Shown here piece after piece: positions 1-12,276 of a stretch of 64,000 nt of DNA. Position numbers and translations under genes: made by a program. Below the pieces are notes generated by a model. That model was given only the letters and a program-made list of their open reading frames with translations, did no database searches and had not been told where the DNA came from. Each line of letters begins with the position of its first letter. Position 1 is the first letter of the stretch. The DNA lies in the NCBI GenBank assembly GCA_030533445.1, contig CM060081.1, forward strand, positions 186,001 through 250,000. The letters are read 5' to 3'. Origin of the DNA: Cyprinodon diabolis. Its lineage: Eukaryota > Chordata > Actinopteri > Cyprinodontiformes > Cyprinodontidae.

Positions 1-230
1 AGTCTTTGTGCATGTGTGTGTTTTCATAGACTGTCTGTCCAGGCTCTTGCCCGCACCACCAGATTCACAGAAAGCTTCATCCACCAAGCTGTCAAGAAGC
101 TGAGCCCCCCTCAAAAAAAAAATCACTCCGGACAAACTGTCTCCTGCACTACTATTAATACTATATTTATTTACTGCTCTTGTGTACTGTAACTGTTACA
201 AATGTATATCTTACATAATTGGTAATAATA
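1..230 (+). repeat. LINE 3' end with A/T-rich tail
   Basis: Bases 38-110 read as a LINE C-terminus (ARTTRFTESFIHQAVKKLSP). A 3' UTR and an AATAATAATAATTTTT tail follow. Rex-type non-LTR element, truncated at the window edge. Confidence 0.5.
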
Positions 231-629
231 ATAATTTTTCAGCTACCATCATCCTCTAGAGTCCTAGTATGTCTGATCAGTATTGCGCAACAATCGGGAG
301 ATGTGGACCCCCCCAAATATTGACAGGTATTTCGCACACTGGTTAACAATATGCTAACAATGAATCACTAAATAAAGGCATCAACTTCAAATTTAAGTTA
401 AGCTTTATTTGATGTAACTCTGGGCTACAAACAACGAGATGATGACCTTAAGGATTAAATAGGCTCTTCTTTCTGGAGCTTGATTGTTTCAGCTAATTTG
501 TTTCAAAGAACATCATCAACAAAAAGCTTCAGAAAATTCTTACTTACTCTAAAGCAATTTTGTAAACAATGTGATGCATAAAACCAGATTTAAGAGGGAT
601 AATTCTTAGTTTTTTTTCTTTAAGGGTGG
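231..629. other. No gene recognised
   Basis: A/T-rich sequence with no coding signal and no repeat family I recognise. Confidence 0.5.
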
Positions 630-935
630 TTAAAAAAAACAATCGACTGGACTTTGTTTTTTGAAGACGTTAAACTTTCCATCCAGGAAGCTTTTTCAGT
701 TCAAAGTGCCAGACATAGCGTTGAGTTTGAGGTTTTTTAGAGTGGACCAAAAACACTTTTGCTTAGAAAACAGGCGAATTAAACCGGACGGATGGGTCTG
801 CCCTTTGAAATGGGGGTCGTTTGAGTTTTTGGTTAGCCTGCAATGCCCCATAGCTGTCTATGTCTCTGAAAGGGGGGTCGTTAGAGGGAATTGCTGGCCT
901 GGCTTAACGGCGAGGTCTTCTGTTTCCCTGTAAGG
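630..935 (+). repeat. Interspersed repeat, uninterrupted copy
   Basis: Matches the split repeat at 19725-20590. The 90-codon open frame across it starts with TTG and is not conserved with the other copy, so I do not treat it as coding. Confidence 0.6.
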
Positions 936-1345
936 GGGTGGAGGTTGAGATGATAATGGGAAGGAATCAACTTCCCTCTATCTTGCTGTATTGAAGGTTT
1001 CTAAAACCACTTTTCTTCTTTGTCCAAATTGGGAACACTCTGGTCCTCCAAAGAATGTCCTTTGTCCATAAGGTGTACCGCAGAGTCTTGTCCAGAGGAG
1101 GGCGCTCTTCTGTGTTGGATGAAGTGTGAGGTGTTTTATATCAGAGTAACCAAGAGTATTGTGACTAATAGAACAGAAGCTTGAAGCTTTGGGCATACGT
1201 GCTGCGGCCATCGTCAACATGCTCTGTTGCCATGGAAACTGCCACACACAGGCTACAGACACCGTCAGTGAGTCCGTCCATCATGACAGTCGCTGGAAGA
1301 GGAGCACATCAAGCAAATGCTTGTGCTAAAATAATTTCAAATCAA

Positions 1346-2055
1346 TTCAGTTTATTTATATAGCGCCAAATTCACAACACGTCATCTCAAGGCACTTTAC
1401 AGTTCACCAGATCATCCAGTCAGATTGATTCAAAGTTTTCTAAGGAAAACCAGCTGATTGCATCGACTCATTGACTCTTCAGCAATCCCTCACACTAAGC
1501 ATGCTTGTAGCGACAGTGGAGAGGAAAAACTCCCTTTGAACAGGAAGAAACCTCCAGCAGAACCAGGCTCAGACCAGGGTTCAAGGAGACAGAAGCAGTG
1601 TAGTCCTGTTTCTCTGACTGTGACTAACTGGATGTGCTCTCTTCATCCTCTGACATGGGAGCTGGCTCAGAGCTCGTCTGCCTGGCTGTGTGTTTCCTGG
1701 ACGGGGCCGCCTGTGGAGCTGGTTGACAGTTGCCTTTTGTATCTATGCTTCTTTTTCTATGTCTGCTTCTGTCTCCTTGAACCCCAGTAGGCCTCAGCAG
1801 ATGGCCGCTCAAACTGAGCCTGGTTCTGCTGGAGGTTTCTTCCTGTTTAAAGGGAGTTTTTCCTCTCCACTGTCGCTACAAGCATGCTTAGTGTGAGGGA
1901 TTGCTGAAGAGTCAATGAGTCGATGCAATCAGCTGGTTTTCCTTAGATAGAAAACTTTGAATCAATCTGACTGGATGATCTGGTTGATCTGGAAAGTGAG
2001 CTGAGATGACATGATGTGAATTGGAGCCATAGAAATACACTGAATAGAATTGAAT
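1346..2055. repeat. Fold-back pair of L2-like 3' ends
   Basis: Bases 1346-1597 are the L2-like 3' region in minus orientation (tail ATAGCGCCAAATTCACAACA at the left). Bases 1598-2055 are the same region in plus orientation, ending TGAATTGGAGC...AATAGAATTG. The 5' sides abut and the tails face out, giving an inverted repeat of about 250 bp per arm. Confidence 0.75.
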
Positions 2056-2812
2056 TTTAGCACAATTATATGAATTCAGAGTTTCTCTTTCTTATCAAGA
2101 AGTTATTTATTTATATTATGCATAATTCTGTACATTTAAAGAGCAATTTTTTATTACAAATTGTACCAATTTAACCCATTGCTTTTAGGGATTATGGTTC
2201 TGTAGATTTTTATTGCATCATATATATAATTAAATAACTATTTGTTGGTAACAGTCTGAAAGCTGTACAAACGAAATTTCGTTCTGTATACATTCTGTAT
2301 ATATAAAATGACAATAGTTGTCCAAGTCTAATTCACAGAAGTATAAAGGAATAAATTTTTTAAACCAAGCATGTCCACCAGGGGGTGGTATTGATAAAGA
2401 AAAGATTCCGTGATAGATTTGAATTGTTTATCTTTCTGTTATTTTTTCTCACATCTGAAAAGTGTTCAGTTATTTATTCTTGTTTAAGGCAAATTGGCAA
2501 AAGATATATAAAATTAATTACGTTTAAGAGAACAGTTTCCAGTGAAACTTTGAAATTATTTTAATTCCACAAATGTAACTGAAATCTATGGTAGACTCTC
2601 CATTTATTATTAGGGCCCATTTTCAGGGAAAATAGCATGTTGTGGAGACCGATACCAGGAGAATTTTTCCAATTTCACAATCAAACTGAGGACCAGTTGT
2701 TGCAAAGTCAGGACATTTTGTCAGTCCTCACATGCTATTTTGCTAATGGTTAAGTTTAGGGCTAAAGTGTCAGTTGGTTAGGGTTAGGTTTAGGGCTACA
2801 GTATAGAACGGG
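2056..2812. other. No gene; A/T-rich with a TTAGGG-like stretch
   Basis: A/T-rich sequence, then at 2640-2800 a copy of the GAGGACC...GGTTAGGGTTAGG repeat also seen near 49300-49530 and 54690-55900. No coding signal. Confidence 0.5.
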
Positions 2813-3354
2813 TAACCTGGGTGCCATTCCGAACTTAGTCCCACCCACAATGTTTGAGTTCGGGAAGTTCGGTCTGGCATTGCTCAATAGTAGCGCGAGT
2901 ATGCTAGCACAATATCTGGCGGGGCAATCAAATTGTCAGGGCGGGCTTTATACAATGATGGACAGATGATCAACAGTAACGTAATCAACCATGTGACCGA
3001 AGCGCGCTTGGGTGACAACAACAATGGCTGCCGCTGGAGAGTTGAGGTGAGTAGATTCTGCTATTAGGTCTGTAGGTCAGCAAATTAATTTTAAAAGAGG
3101 AACAGAGAAACGCGATCAAGGCTCATCTTCTTATTCTAGGCGTGCAACTGCACGCTTTGATTTTTGTTGACAACAACTATGCGTCGCTTAACATACGTCA
3201 CGCACTCCGTTGCTCTTATTGGTTGTAGGTCTATCCAATTGAGTGCAGAGGCATTTTATTTCCTGGTTCGTTTGAAACACGCCCCATAATCACAGCTCTA
3301 TGGAGCAGCATCACACTCATTCTGACTAGAATTGAGTAGGACTACGTCAGGCTA
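2813..3354 (+). mobile_element. Short-TIR DNA transposon with 9-bp target duplication (copy 1)
   Basis: The same family in the opposite orientation: TAACCTGGGTGCC at the left, CAGGCTA at the right. Flanks TAGAACGGG (2804-2812) and TAGAAGGGG (3355-3363) agree at eight of nine bases. The ATG at 3024 starts MAAAGEL, then a donor gtgagtag follows, as in copy 2. It also shares a GC-rich upstream part containing ACGTAATCAACCATGTG-like sequence. Confidence 0.68.
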
Positions 3355-4320
3355 TAGAAGGGGTGGAGAATGACTGGAAGTCAATAGGAGTAAACACATG
3401 GTCCTCACTACGATGGTAGAACGAGTGTGTGTGTGTCAAGCTTGAGTGAGCGACCAAAGCTGAGCTGTTGTGACGAGTGTAAGTATGTGTGCCTCATATC
3501 AGTGTGTCCTCACATGCTCTTACTGTATGGGGCACTTAAGTCCTGAGGTACACACACGTTCAGTTACCACCTGCACACATTATTTGCACAGCTACACCCC
3601 CACAGTGTCAGTGTTTTGATGTAAACTCAAGTAGACCAGCAGTTCAGTCAGCCTCCCCACCAGCATCTAATCTCTCTTTCTCTCTATGTCTTTCATTGCT
3701 TCTTGGCCTGCTCCATTTTTCACCATGTCACGCAACCCTCTGGTCTCTCCTACGCGCACCGATGATGTCAGGTTCTCAGCCAAAGCCCTGCACCTTATCC
3801 AAGAGACTTAAGCATGTTCACATACACACATCATGCAGTGTGCATTCCTGCACATCCATTTAAGCTTTTTGCATTTTATCTGTTTCATGGCCATGCATTT
3901 ACAAGCATTCACTTTAAGTCACCTTCATTTCACCATCTCGTGCCCAGCCTCATTTTCTGGGTCCGTCTTGCCTTGTGTGTGCGTGACTGTGGCTCGATAT
4001 GGTGAGGCTGAGTTAGTTCACTGACCTGTTTTTTTTTTTTTTTTTTCACTCCAGGGTTCAAAACATCAGTGGAGGATGTAGGACAATTTTAAAACTTTAA
4101 CCCAAACTACATTTTCTGTGCATATTTTTACCATTTGCTTTAAAAACCAACAAAAAAGAAGAAACTGTGAAGATTGGGCTCAAGATGATTGAGGTCAGAA
4201 TAGTGAGAATGTTTTGGTGTTTTGAAAGTTTATATTAAAGAACTAGAAGACCTATTAATAAATATAGTTAATTAATAGGTCATTCAAATCAAGGGTAAAG
4301 CTGGTTAATTATTGCTCTAT
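3355..4320. other. No gene recognised
   Basis: Includes TG-rich sequence near 3425 and a run of T at 4030-4046. The 63-codon frames here overlap and lack domain features. Confidence 0.4.
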
Positions 4321-4830
4321 ATAAGCTACTGGAATCAGAATTTCCCTGAAGGAGTAATCCCAAGGGATAAATACAGTTGAGTCTAAGTCCAATAGCTACA
4401 ATCACACAGTATCACACAGCAATATGCTGAATGTGCAATATATCTGAATAGAATAGTCATACCACCACCTCACCGTTGCTCCTTACCTACTACACTTTAA
4501 CGTTAAAGCAAATCCACTTGTTTATAAGCCATCCGGATTGAACATATTTTTATTTCTTATTTTTTTATTTCTTATTTTTATTTTATTTTTCATTGTGTGC
4601 GATACATGTACACTTGCACCTTAATCCTTATTTACTTTTGATATACTGTATATATTGGGGATGCACGATATTGAGATTTTGGCCGATATCCGATTTGCCG
4701 ATATTTTAAAACTCGTGTAGCCGATAACCGATATCGATACCGATGTTAAAGCTGGACAAAAATAAGTAGTCATTGAAAATAGCAGTTTTGTTATCCATTT
4801 CTGACACTTTGAAAAATAATAAACTCAAAT

Positions 4831-6950
4831 AGCTTTTAAGGTTGCTGTAATTAAACCTCTGCTTAAGAAACCGTCTCTTGACCCAGATGACTTGGTTAAT
4901 TATAGACCTATATCCAATCTTCCTTTCTTATCCAAAATTCTTGAGAAAGTAGTTGCCAAACAAGTTTGCGACCACTTACACCATAATGAACTTTTTGAAG
5001 AGTTTCAGTCTGGCTTTAGAGCTCATCATAGCACTGAAACAGCTCTGGTGAAAGTCACTAATGATATTCTCATGGCCTCAGATAATGGACTCGTATCTGT
5101 GCTCGTCTTGTTGGATCTTAGTGCTGCATTTGATACAGTTGATCATAATATTCTTTTAGAAAGACTTGAATATTTTGTTGGAATTAAAGGAACAGCACTG
5201 GACTGGTTTAAATCTTATCTATCTGATCGAATTCAGTTTGTTCTTGTTAATGATAGATCTTCAACACGCTCAAAGGTTACCTGTGGAGTACCACAGGGAT
5301 CAGTGCTAGGACCAATTCTCTTTACTTTATACATGCTCCCAATTGGTAGAGTTATTAGACAGCATGGGATTAATTTCCACTGTTATGCTGATGATACCCA
5401 GCTATATCTGTCTATAATCCAGATGAAGCTAACCCATTACATAGATTACAGGCATGTCTTGAAGACATAAAAACCTGGATGACTCTTAACTTTCTGCTTC
5501 TGAATGCAGACAAAACAGAAGTTATAGTCTTTGGACCAGAGTCTCTGAAAAAGAAGCTGATTAGCCAGTCACTTCATTTGGATGGGATTAAACTGATTTC
5601 AGATAATAAAGTAAAAAATCTTGGTGTTATTTTTGATCAGGACCTGTCATTTAAATCCCAGATCAAAGAGGTTTCTAGAATTTCCTTCTTTCATCTGAGG
5701 AATATTGCAAAAATTAGAAATCTCCTGTCCAGGGGTGATGCTGAGAAACTAGTCCATGCATTTGTTACTTCAAGGCTGGACTATTGTAATTCTTTACTAT
5801 CAGGAAGTCCACAAACTGTAGTTAAAAGCCTTCAGCTGATCCAAAATGCTGCAGCCAGAGTTCTGATGAAAATTAAAAAGAGAGATCATATCTCTCCTAT
5901 CCTGGCTTCTCTTCATTGGCTTCCTGTTAAATCAAGAATAGAATTTAAAATCCTCCTTCTCACATATAAAGCCTTAAATGGCCAAGCTCCATCTGATATC
6001 AGAGATCTGATTGTTCCTTATGTTCCTAACAGAGCACTTCGCTCTCAATCTGCAGGTTTACTAGTGGTTCCTAGAATTTCTAAAAGTAGAATGGGAGGCA
6101 GATCTTTTAGTTATCAGGCTCCTCTCCTGTGGAACCAACTACCAGTTTTAGTCCGTGAGGCAGACCGCCTGTCTACTTTTAAGACTAGGCTTAAAACTTT
6201 CCTTTTTGATAAAGCTTATAGTTAGGGTGGCTCAGGTTATCCTGAGCTGTCTTTAAAGTTATGCTGCTATAGGCTTAGACTTTTGGAGGACATAGGGACC
6301 CCCATTTCATCTTTCTGCTCCATTCTCTCTCTGTTCTCCTATTCTGCAGAATCTGTTAGTTCAATCTCTAACCTTCTGCTCTCTCTGCTTTTCCTCAGAG
6401 TAGCTTTGCCTCATCTGTTCCTGTTTGGCTGTGACGTCATCCAGGAAAGAAACATCAGCTGTGCTGCTTCCATCAACACCCTTGTTTGTAGATGTTGGAG
6501 ATTGGCCTGTTTTCCAGTGTGGTCCTGTTTCTCTGGCCGTGGCTGGGTGGATGTGCTCTCTTCATCCTCTGGCATGGGAGCTGCCTTGGAGCTCGTCTGC
6601 CTGGCTGTGTGTTTCCTGGACGGGGCCGCCTTTTACAGCTGCTTTTTGTATCTCTGCTTCTGTCTCCTTGAACCCCAGTCGGCCTCGGCAGATGGCCGCT
6701 CACACTGAGCCTGGTTCTGCTGGAGGTTTCTTCCTGTTAAAAGGGAGTTTTTCCTCTCCACTGTCGCTGCAAGCATGCTTAGTGTGAGGGATTGTATTTG
6801 AGTCAATGAGTCAATGCAATCAACTGGTTTTCCTTAGATAGAAAACTTTGTATCAATTTGACTGTATGATCTGGTTGAACTGTAAAGTGCCTTGAGATGA
6901 CATGTGTTGTGAATTTGGCGCTATATAAATAAACTGAATTGAATTGAAAT
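4831..6950 (+). mobile_element. L2-like LINE, 5'-truncated, with RT and full 3' end
   Basis: Inserted in the hAT element at ACTCAAAT|ATATTTTC. It encodes reverse transcriptase from [10 protein letters not shown] on, then the C-terminal domain, then a 3' UTR ending in CTATATAAATAAACTGAATTG repeats. It lacks endonuclease and ORF1, the usual 5' truncation. It is the best-preserved plus-strand L2 copy in the window. Confidence 0.85.
4892..6225 (+). pseudogene. L2-like reverse transcriptase, frame-broken
   Basis: Two open segments, 4892-5470 and 5479-6225. The first has the RT fingers and palm ([54 protein letters not shown] with the catalytic YADD). The second holds the thumb and C-terminal region (NADKTEVIVFGP, SRLDYCNSLL, ILASLHWLPVKSRI). 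A small deletion near 5430-5475 breaks the frame. RT in this class acts with the ORF2 endonuclease in target-primed reverse transcription; endonuclease is absent here. Confidence 0.85.
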
Positions 6951-7622
6951 ATATTTTCATTTGCTGATATCAAATTGATTTTTAAAAACGCGGTATGGAT
7001 CTATTTTACTTTCAAAATCTCGTGAAATTTCATCGTTCTGTTACAAACTCTTGTGATATTTTGCAAATTCTTGTGAGATTTTGTTAGTAAAATAGATCGA
7101 TACCGTGTCAATATATCAACATATAAAAATATGGCAACATTTCGTGAATTTTCAGGGGATTTCGTAGCATAACGATGACATATAGCAATATTTCATTAGT
7201 AAAAGAGATTGATATGGTGTTTTTAAATGGCAATATATCAGCATATGAAGATATTGGGATATTTTAATGAATCAATATTTTTTCCCTCGTCTTTAGAAGT
7301 TTTTAAGTCTGTAAAAAAGAAGTTTTTGAGGAAGAAGAAGAAGTAGTATTTATTTATTTTTTTTAGACTTTAGAAACTCAGAAGCTGATCAAATATCGGG
7401 TTAAATATCGGTGGGGGGGCCGATGTCCGATATTCAGTTTTAAGGCCGATACCGATAGGGGGCCTATTATATTGTGCATCCCTAGTATATATATATACAT
7501 TGCTTATTCTTAATGCACCTTTTTCCTCCTTGTTTACACCTTCTGTAAATTCTATGCCAATATGTGACGAGTGAATTTCTCCGCTGTGAGATCAATAAAG
7601 CTCATCTAATCAAATCTATTAT

Positions 7623-8071
7623 TGTCAGGGGCAGTCCTGATTAGATTGATGACACTTTTATTACCTTGTCTTTTCACTTCCTGTTTTATTTTGGTACTCA
7701 TTTCCTCTCTCGTTTTAGGCAGCTTCACTTCCTGAGTTCCTTCCTGCAATCAGGATGTGCCACAGCCTAATGCAATTCACCTGGTGTATGTGCTATGTTA
7801 GAGTATTTAGTTCCCACCCTTGCAGCTTCCCTTTGCCAGTTCGTCTTTGTCCTTTGAGCTTAGCGTTCCAGCCTTTTTAGCCTGTTAGATTTAGCTTTCT
7901 GGTGTTTTGAACCCTGCTTGGATTTGGACCTGTCTTTGCCTCTGTTTTTTGATACTTCTGTTTCTGCTGGATTTTTGGTGTTCAAACCTGGACTGAATTA
8001 AAGGAACTTTGAGTTTTTATCCACTGTGTCAGGTCTTGCATTTGAGTCCTTTATTTCTGAGCCTTGTGACA
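7623..8071 (+). repeat. Solo LTR with perfect 5-bp target duplication
   Basis: TGTCAGGGGCAGTCC...CTTGTGACA, flanked by ATTAT on both sides (7618-7622 and 8072-8076). A GAATTAAAGG near the right end gives plus orientation. It differs in sequence from the other two solo LTR families. Confidence 0.82.
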
Positions 8072-8099
8072 ATTATATCTAAAACTACTGACAACAAGC

Positions 8100-8290
8100 A
8101 CAGATAAACTAATAGGGGGGTGGTGGCATAGTGGTTCAAGCCACACACTCCCACAGACTGCCACTCTGGGTACCTGAGCAAGACCCTTAACACCAGACTG
8201 CTTCCTGGGCGCTGCACAATGGCAGCCCACTGCTCCCCAAGGGGATGAATTTTTCTATTGTGGGACAGTAAATGGATTTACATTTAAATA
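8100..8290 (+). repeat. tRNA-derived SINE
   Basis: A GTGGCATAGTGGTTCAAG box-A-like head, then CTGAGCAAGACCCTTAACACC and CTGCTCCCCAAGGGGATGAA, the body shared with copies near 22.2, 25.5 and 60.7 kb, and an A/T-rich end. Plus orientation. Confidence 0.65.
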
Positions 8291-10186
8291 AAAGAGGAAG
8301 AGGGGTTTAAAAGTCCATCCAAGAGTCTCTGAGGAATGATTGAATTTTAAAGCTTAATGCAAAAAAGTGCAAGTCCTTTGGTTTTATGATGAAAAATTAA
8401 TAATGACTGAGGAATGCATTAAACTGTGACTAAGCTGAAAGAGAATGGGTTAGCTTAGCTGGCCCCAGGAGGTCTGGTCTGGGGGGGTCCAGCTGAAACA
8501 AAGGAAAGTTAGAGCTCACAACATGGTTTCCACAATGTGGCAGGGCATAAGCTAGGTGGAAGCTAACGATGCTAACCAGTCCACTGTAGCAGTCTCTGCA
8601 GAGACAGACGGTGAGACCATGTTGGTTGTTTGGTTGGCTCAGTGAGCGTTAGCATTCAGCTCAGAACTACTGAAACCATCAACAGCTGAATCAGAATGAT
8701 TCTTTTAGATAAAACATAAACTATCTATTCTACCTTGTTCACCCAAGCAGAGCACAGATTAAGAATCAGATGGAGGTTACTGTTTTGGTCCGGTGGAAAG
8801 GAAGGGACTTGGCTCTGTCCAGTCCTGATCAAGTCCATTCGTCCAACAGCAGCTCTCAAAGAGATTTCGATTAATCAGATGCAATAACAAGAGGCAACTT
8901 ACTGTAGCCTTAAATGGGACGTGTCGCTTTAGCTACTGCAGTTAGCTGGTGGGCTGCGGCTAAGGGAGTGGCGGCTCAGGCAGCGGCGGCCAGACAGATC
9001 AGTATGGCACAGGTCCGCAACTTCTAACGGCTCCTGTGTAATTGGGTCGGGCTGTTTGGTCAGCAGTTAGTTATAGGTCGACCAGAGCTGGGTTAGCTCT
9101 ATTTCCTCTGCAGCACATGGGTTCATGAAAACACCGTATTCAACTTGGTCTGAGTCACAGGAAAAGACGATCACTACGATCAGCTACTTCTGAATCACAG
9201 GAAATGTAGTCTGACTCGGTCCAGTAAGCACAGACTTCTCCGGAGGGATTTGATTGCTACTTTTAATTTTCAGTTAAGAACTAGTGGGTCTAGCCTTATG
9301 CATTCCCACTTATTGTTTTTCACTTTTAATTTTTTGGACTTTAACTAGTCCCGCAGTTTTCAACTGATTTAAACAAATTTGCTATCAAAACGTTCAGCTT
9401 GTTCAGGAAAATTATGCTATATCTTTTGGTAAAGATATTTTTTGTAGTTTTCGCGATATTCAGCTTTTCTGCGATTTCTTTTGTCCCATTTCTCAGATTT
9501 CAGCAAAATTCAGCTAAAACTTCATCATCTTTGACCTTTAATTGCTTCAGCATACTTTCAGCTAGAAACACCATTCAACTATTAAAATGTTTCCGTATCT
9601 TTCTGCTATTACTGTTTAACTCGTCTTTTTTCTAACTTTTACAGTTTTTCTTCAGTGAAGCTTAAAAATTTAAAATACATTTTAACGATTTCAGATTTAT
9701 AATGGAAGTCTATGGACGGAATTCTTCAACTGCTAGAGTTCGTGCTCTAGCTTTTGAGCTGTTCTGGTTTTTCCAAACAAATTCTTCTCACTCCCTAATT
9801 TTTCACTCAAGTAAAATGAATTTTACATCAAAACGTAGGGATTTTTGTCAGGATTCAGGAAATGTAACCCTCATTTGTGTAGCATTTAGAGTTTTCCGAC
9901 AGTTTGGCCCAGACCGCGAAGAAGTCCACACTTCCCCAATAGAAATCCAATGAGAGATTTTCCAAAAGTCACAGACAAAATCCAAAACGATACATATTTT
10001 CATATCGCTCCCATTTCTTAACCGTTTGATGTACTAACATGAATCTTGGTATACACCATCTCCAGACGCTTCTAGCACTCACAATGAAGGAATTTCTTCA
10101 ACATCATTTACGGTTTAGCTGTTTAGCTCCCTTGTTCGGGCATAGGAAAACGTTGATTCTGAGAAAAATCGTCATACTCAGAAAAA
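8291..10186. other. No gene recognised; A/T-rich, repeat-like
   Basis: No conserved coding frame. From about 9340 on it resembles an interspersed fish repeat that leads into the 79-bp array. Frames at 9399-9953 and 10039-10332 lack domain features and the last runs into tandem repeats. Confidence 0.4.
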
Positions 10187-10739
10187 ACACATTTTTACAT
10201 CGTCACAGTGGCCAAATAGAAACCTGGGAGACATTATATTTAGACCCTTCTAGCGCCCACATTAAACACATTTTTACATCGTCACAGTGGCCAAATAGAA
10301 ACCTGGGAGACATTATATTTAGACCCTTCTAGCGCCCACATTAAACACATGTTTACATCGTCACAGTGGCCAAATAGAAACTTGGGAGACATTACATTTA
10401 GACCCTTCTAGCACCCACATTAAACACATTTTTACATCGTCACAGTGGCCAAATAGAAACTTGGGAGACATTACATTTAGACCCTTCTAGCACCCACATT
10501 AAACACATTTTTACATCGTCACAGTGGCCAAATAGAAACTTGGGAGACATTACATTTAGACCCTTCTAGCACCCACATTAAACACATTTTTACATCGTCA
10601 CAGTGGCCAAATAGAAACTTGGGAGACATTACATTTAGACCCTTCTAGTGCCCACATTAAACACATTTTTACATCGTCACAGTGGCCAAATAGAAACCTG
10701 GGAGACTTTACATTTAGACCCTTCTAGCACCCACATTAA
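10187..10739 (+). repeat. 79-bp minisatellite, 7 units
   Basis: ACACATTTTTACATCGTCAC starts units at 10187, 10266, 10345, 10424, 10503, 10582 and 10661, with a broken eighth at 10740. Units differ by a few substitutions (CTAGCGCCC or CTAGCACCC). No spacer-like variation, so it is not CRISPR-like. Confidence 0.92.
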
Positions 10740-12276
10740 ACACATTTTTTGATATCATGTATGGTTTGGCTGTGCAGCTTTTAAGATGAGTTTGTTTCTG
10801 CCATTTTACTGCGAAATGATTCTACCCTACAAAATTTTCACATGATTCAATTGTTTTCTGCAGTTTGAAGCTTCTGATGACTTCCTATCACATTTTCATA
10901 TGTTCCTCAGCTAATTTGTGCTTCTTTTCCTTCTCGCAGTTTCTTTAGCTAATTTTTCTTTTTTCTTTAAGCAAAAAAAGCATTCCCACTTTGCTGTTTC
11001 TCCGAAACAGCTTTTTCTAGTTTATGTTGCATTATTTTTGTTAATCCTACTTTGCAACAGATAACTCTTGTGCTCTTTAATTAAGGTTACACTTGTTAGA
11101 TTTGAATAAATATTCTTTTTAACAAACAAATATGAAAAATCTGTTCTCTCTGTGTTTACTAAGTTCAGAGAAATGTTACAGTAAACTTCAGAAAAACTGG
11201 TGACCGCACCTTGAACCTCTCAGTGCAAATCATTTTTTTCTACATCATCCCGTTCCACAGCTTCAAACAGACTTTTTGATTTGCAGGAAAGGAAAAAAAC
11301 CTGTTTTAAATTCAAGTGTTGCTTCAAAGGCTTTTTGCACTCAGCAGCCCTGCTGTTCCTGCACAGTACAGAGGAAGTCTTCAGATAAGTCAAAGCGCTA
11401 ACTGATGCTAACGGGATTTTCACTGCATTGACAAAATGCTGTAAAAATTCAAGCAGTTTTATTTTATTTTACTTTTCTGGGGATGACAGAAGCTATGTTT
11501 ATATAGATAAGAGTTGTTGTTGACCTTAACATGGATTGCACCTCACTGTGGACTTTTCTAGAGTTCTTTTCATAGATTCCAGGTCTTCTTGAACAAGGCA
11601 ACTCGAGCAACTCTTTCAGCAAAAAAAAATTACATCCTCTAAAAAGGTTAGGGTTAGGGTTAGGGTAAGGTCATTTCGTCCCTTTACCATATATATAATT
11701 GTAACATTTTTAACCATACCTCTGGTTGTACAAGAGGACATTTTGCACCAGATTTTAAACTATAATGTGTTGCGCTAATTAACAGTAAGAAAATGTCCTT
11801 TTTGGACTCCGATAAACTTCTTCTAATTATATTATAATTGGGTGGAGTACAAAGTTTCTCAAGAATAAGTGAATAACAATGTACAATCCAGTACTATACA
11901 AACATCCATCGCAAACTGTGAATTATTGTCCCTAAAGTACAAAAAATAAAAATAAATAAAACAATAACAAACTATTTTATATTACTTCTTTCTTCGAAAA
12001 CCAGGTGTGATGCATTGCTGTAGACATAAGGACGTAATCATATAGAAAGTGTTATTTTTATTGAGCCGCCTCGGGAGAATGGTTAGAAAGTTGTAGTTGG
12101 AAAGTTATGGGTCTCCAGCTCCCTTCTCTGTCACATGTTGGTATCACCGTTAGTATTAAAGCTACAGTGTGCGATAATTACAGGAATATAAAATAATATT
12201 CCTAAATACTTTCTCTATTCTCATCTATGAACTGAAAGTCTCAATCTGTATCTCGCCATTATGCAAATAAAGACAC
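10740..12276. other. No gene; short telomere-like run
   Basis: A/T-rich. Bases 11645-11672 contain about four TTAGGG-type units. No coding frame with domain features. Confidence 0.45.

Larger units (their letters stand above)
4656..7484. mobile_element. Non-autonomous hAT-type transposon carrying a nested LINE
   Basis: Left end TGGGGATGCAC and right end GTGCATCCCTA form inverted termini (consensus TAGGGATGCAC). GTATATAT (4648-4655 and 7485-7492) is an 8-bp target duplication typical of hAT. The interior has many CCGATATC motifs. The uninterrupted relative at 53625-54283 shows that 4831-6950 is a LINE inserted later. No transposase remains. Confidence 0.82.
4320..7620 (+). repeat. LINE 3' UTR/tail interrupted by a hAT element
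   Basis: Left part 4320-4655 (CCCTGAAGGAGTAATCCC and following) and right part 7493-7620 (GCTGTGAGATCAATAAAGC, then an AATC-type tail) look like one LINE 3' end. The hAT at 4656-7484 splits it, with GTATATAT duplicated at the junctions. Confidence 0.55.

Noticed and set aside
661..933. 90-codon open frame on the plus strand
   Set aside because: Starts with TTG, and the matching repeat at 19.7-20.6 kb does not keep the frame.
1458..1896. Repeated frames with SSAWLCVSWTGPP and MFPGRGRLWSWL
   Set aside because: They lie in the L2-like 3' UTR and recur, on both strands, at every L2 copy; the UTR is not coding in this family.
10187..10739. Possible CRISPR-like array
   Set aside because: Units are full tandem copies with no unique spacers, and the DNA is from a vertebrate.
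11645..11672. Interstitial telomere
   Set aside because: Only about four TTAGGG-like units; similar short runs occur in an interspersed repeat at 2.77 and 49.5 kb, so no chromosome-fusion claim is justified.
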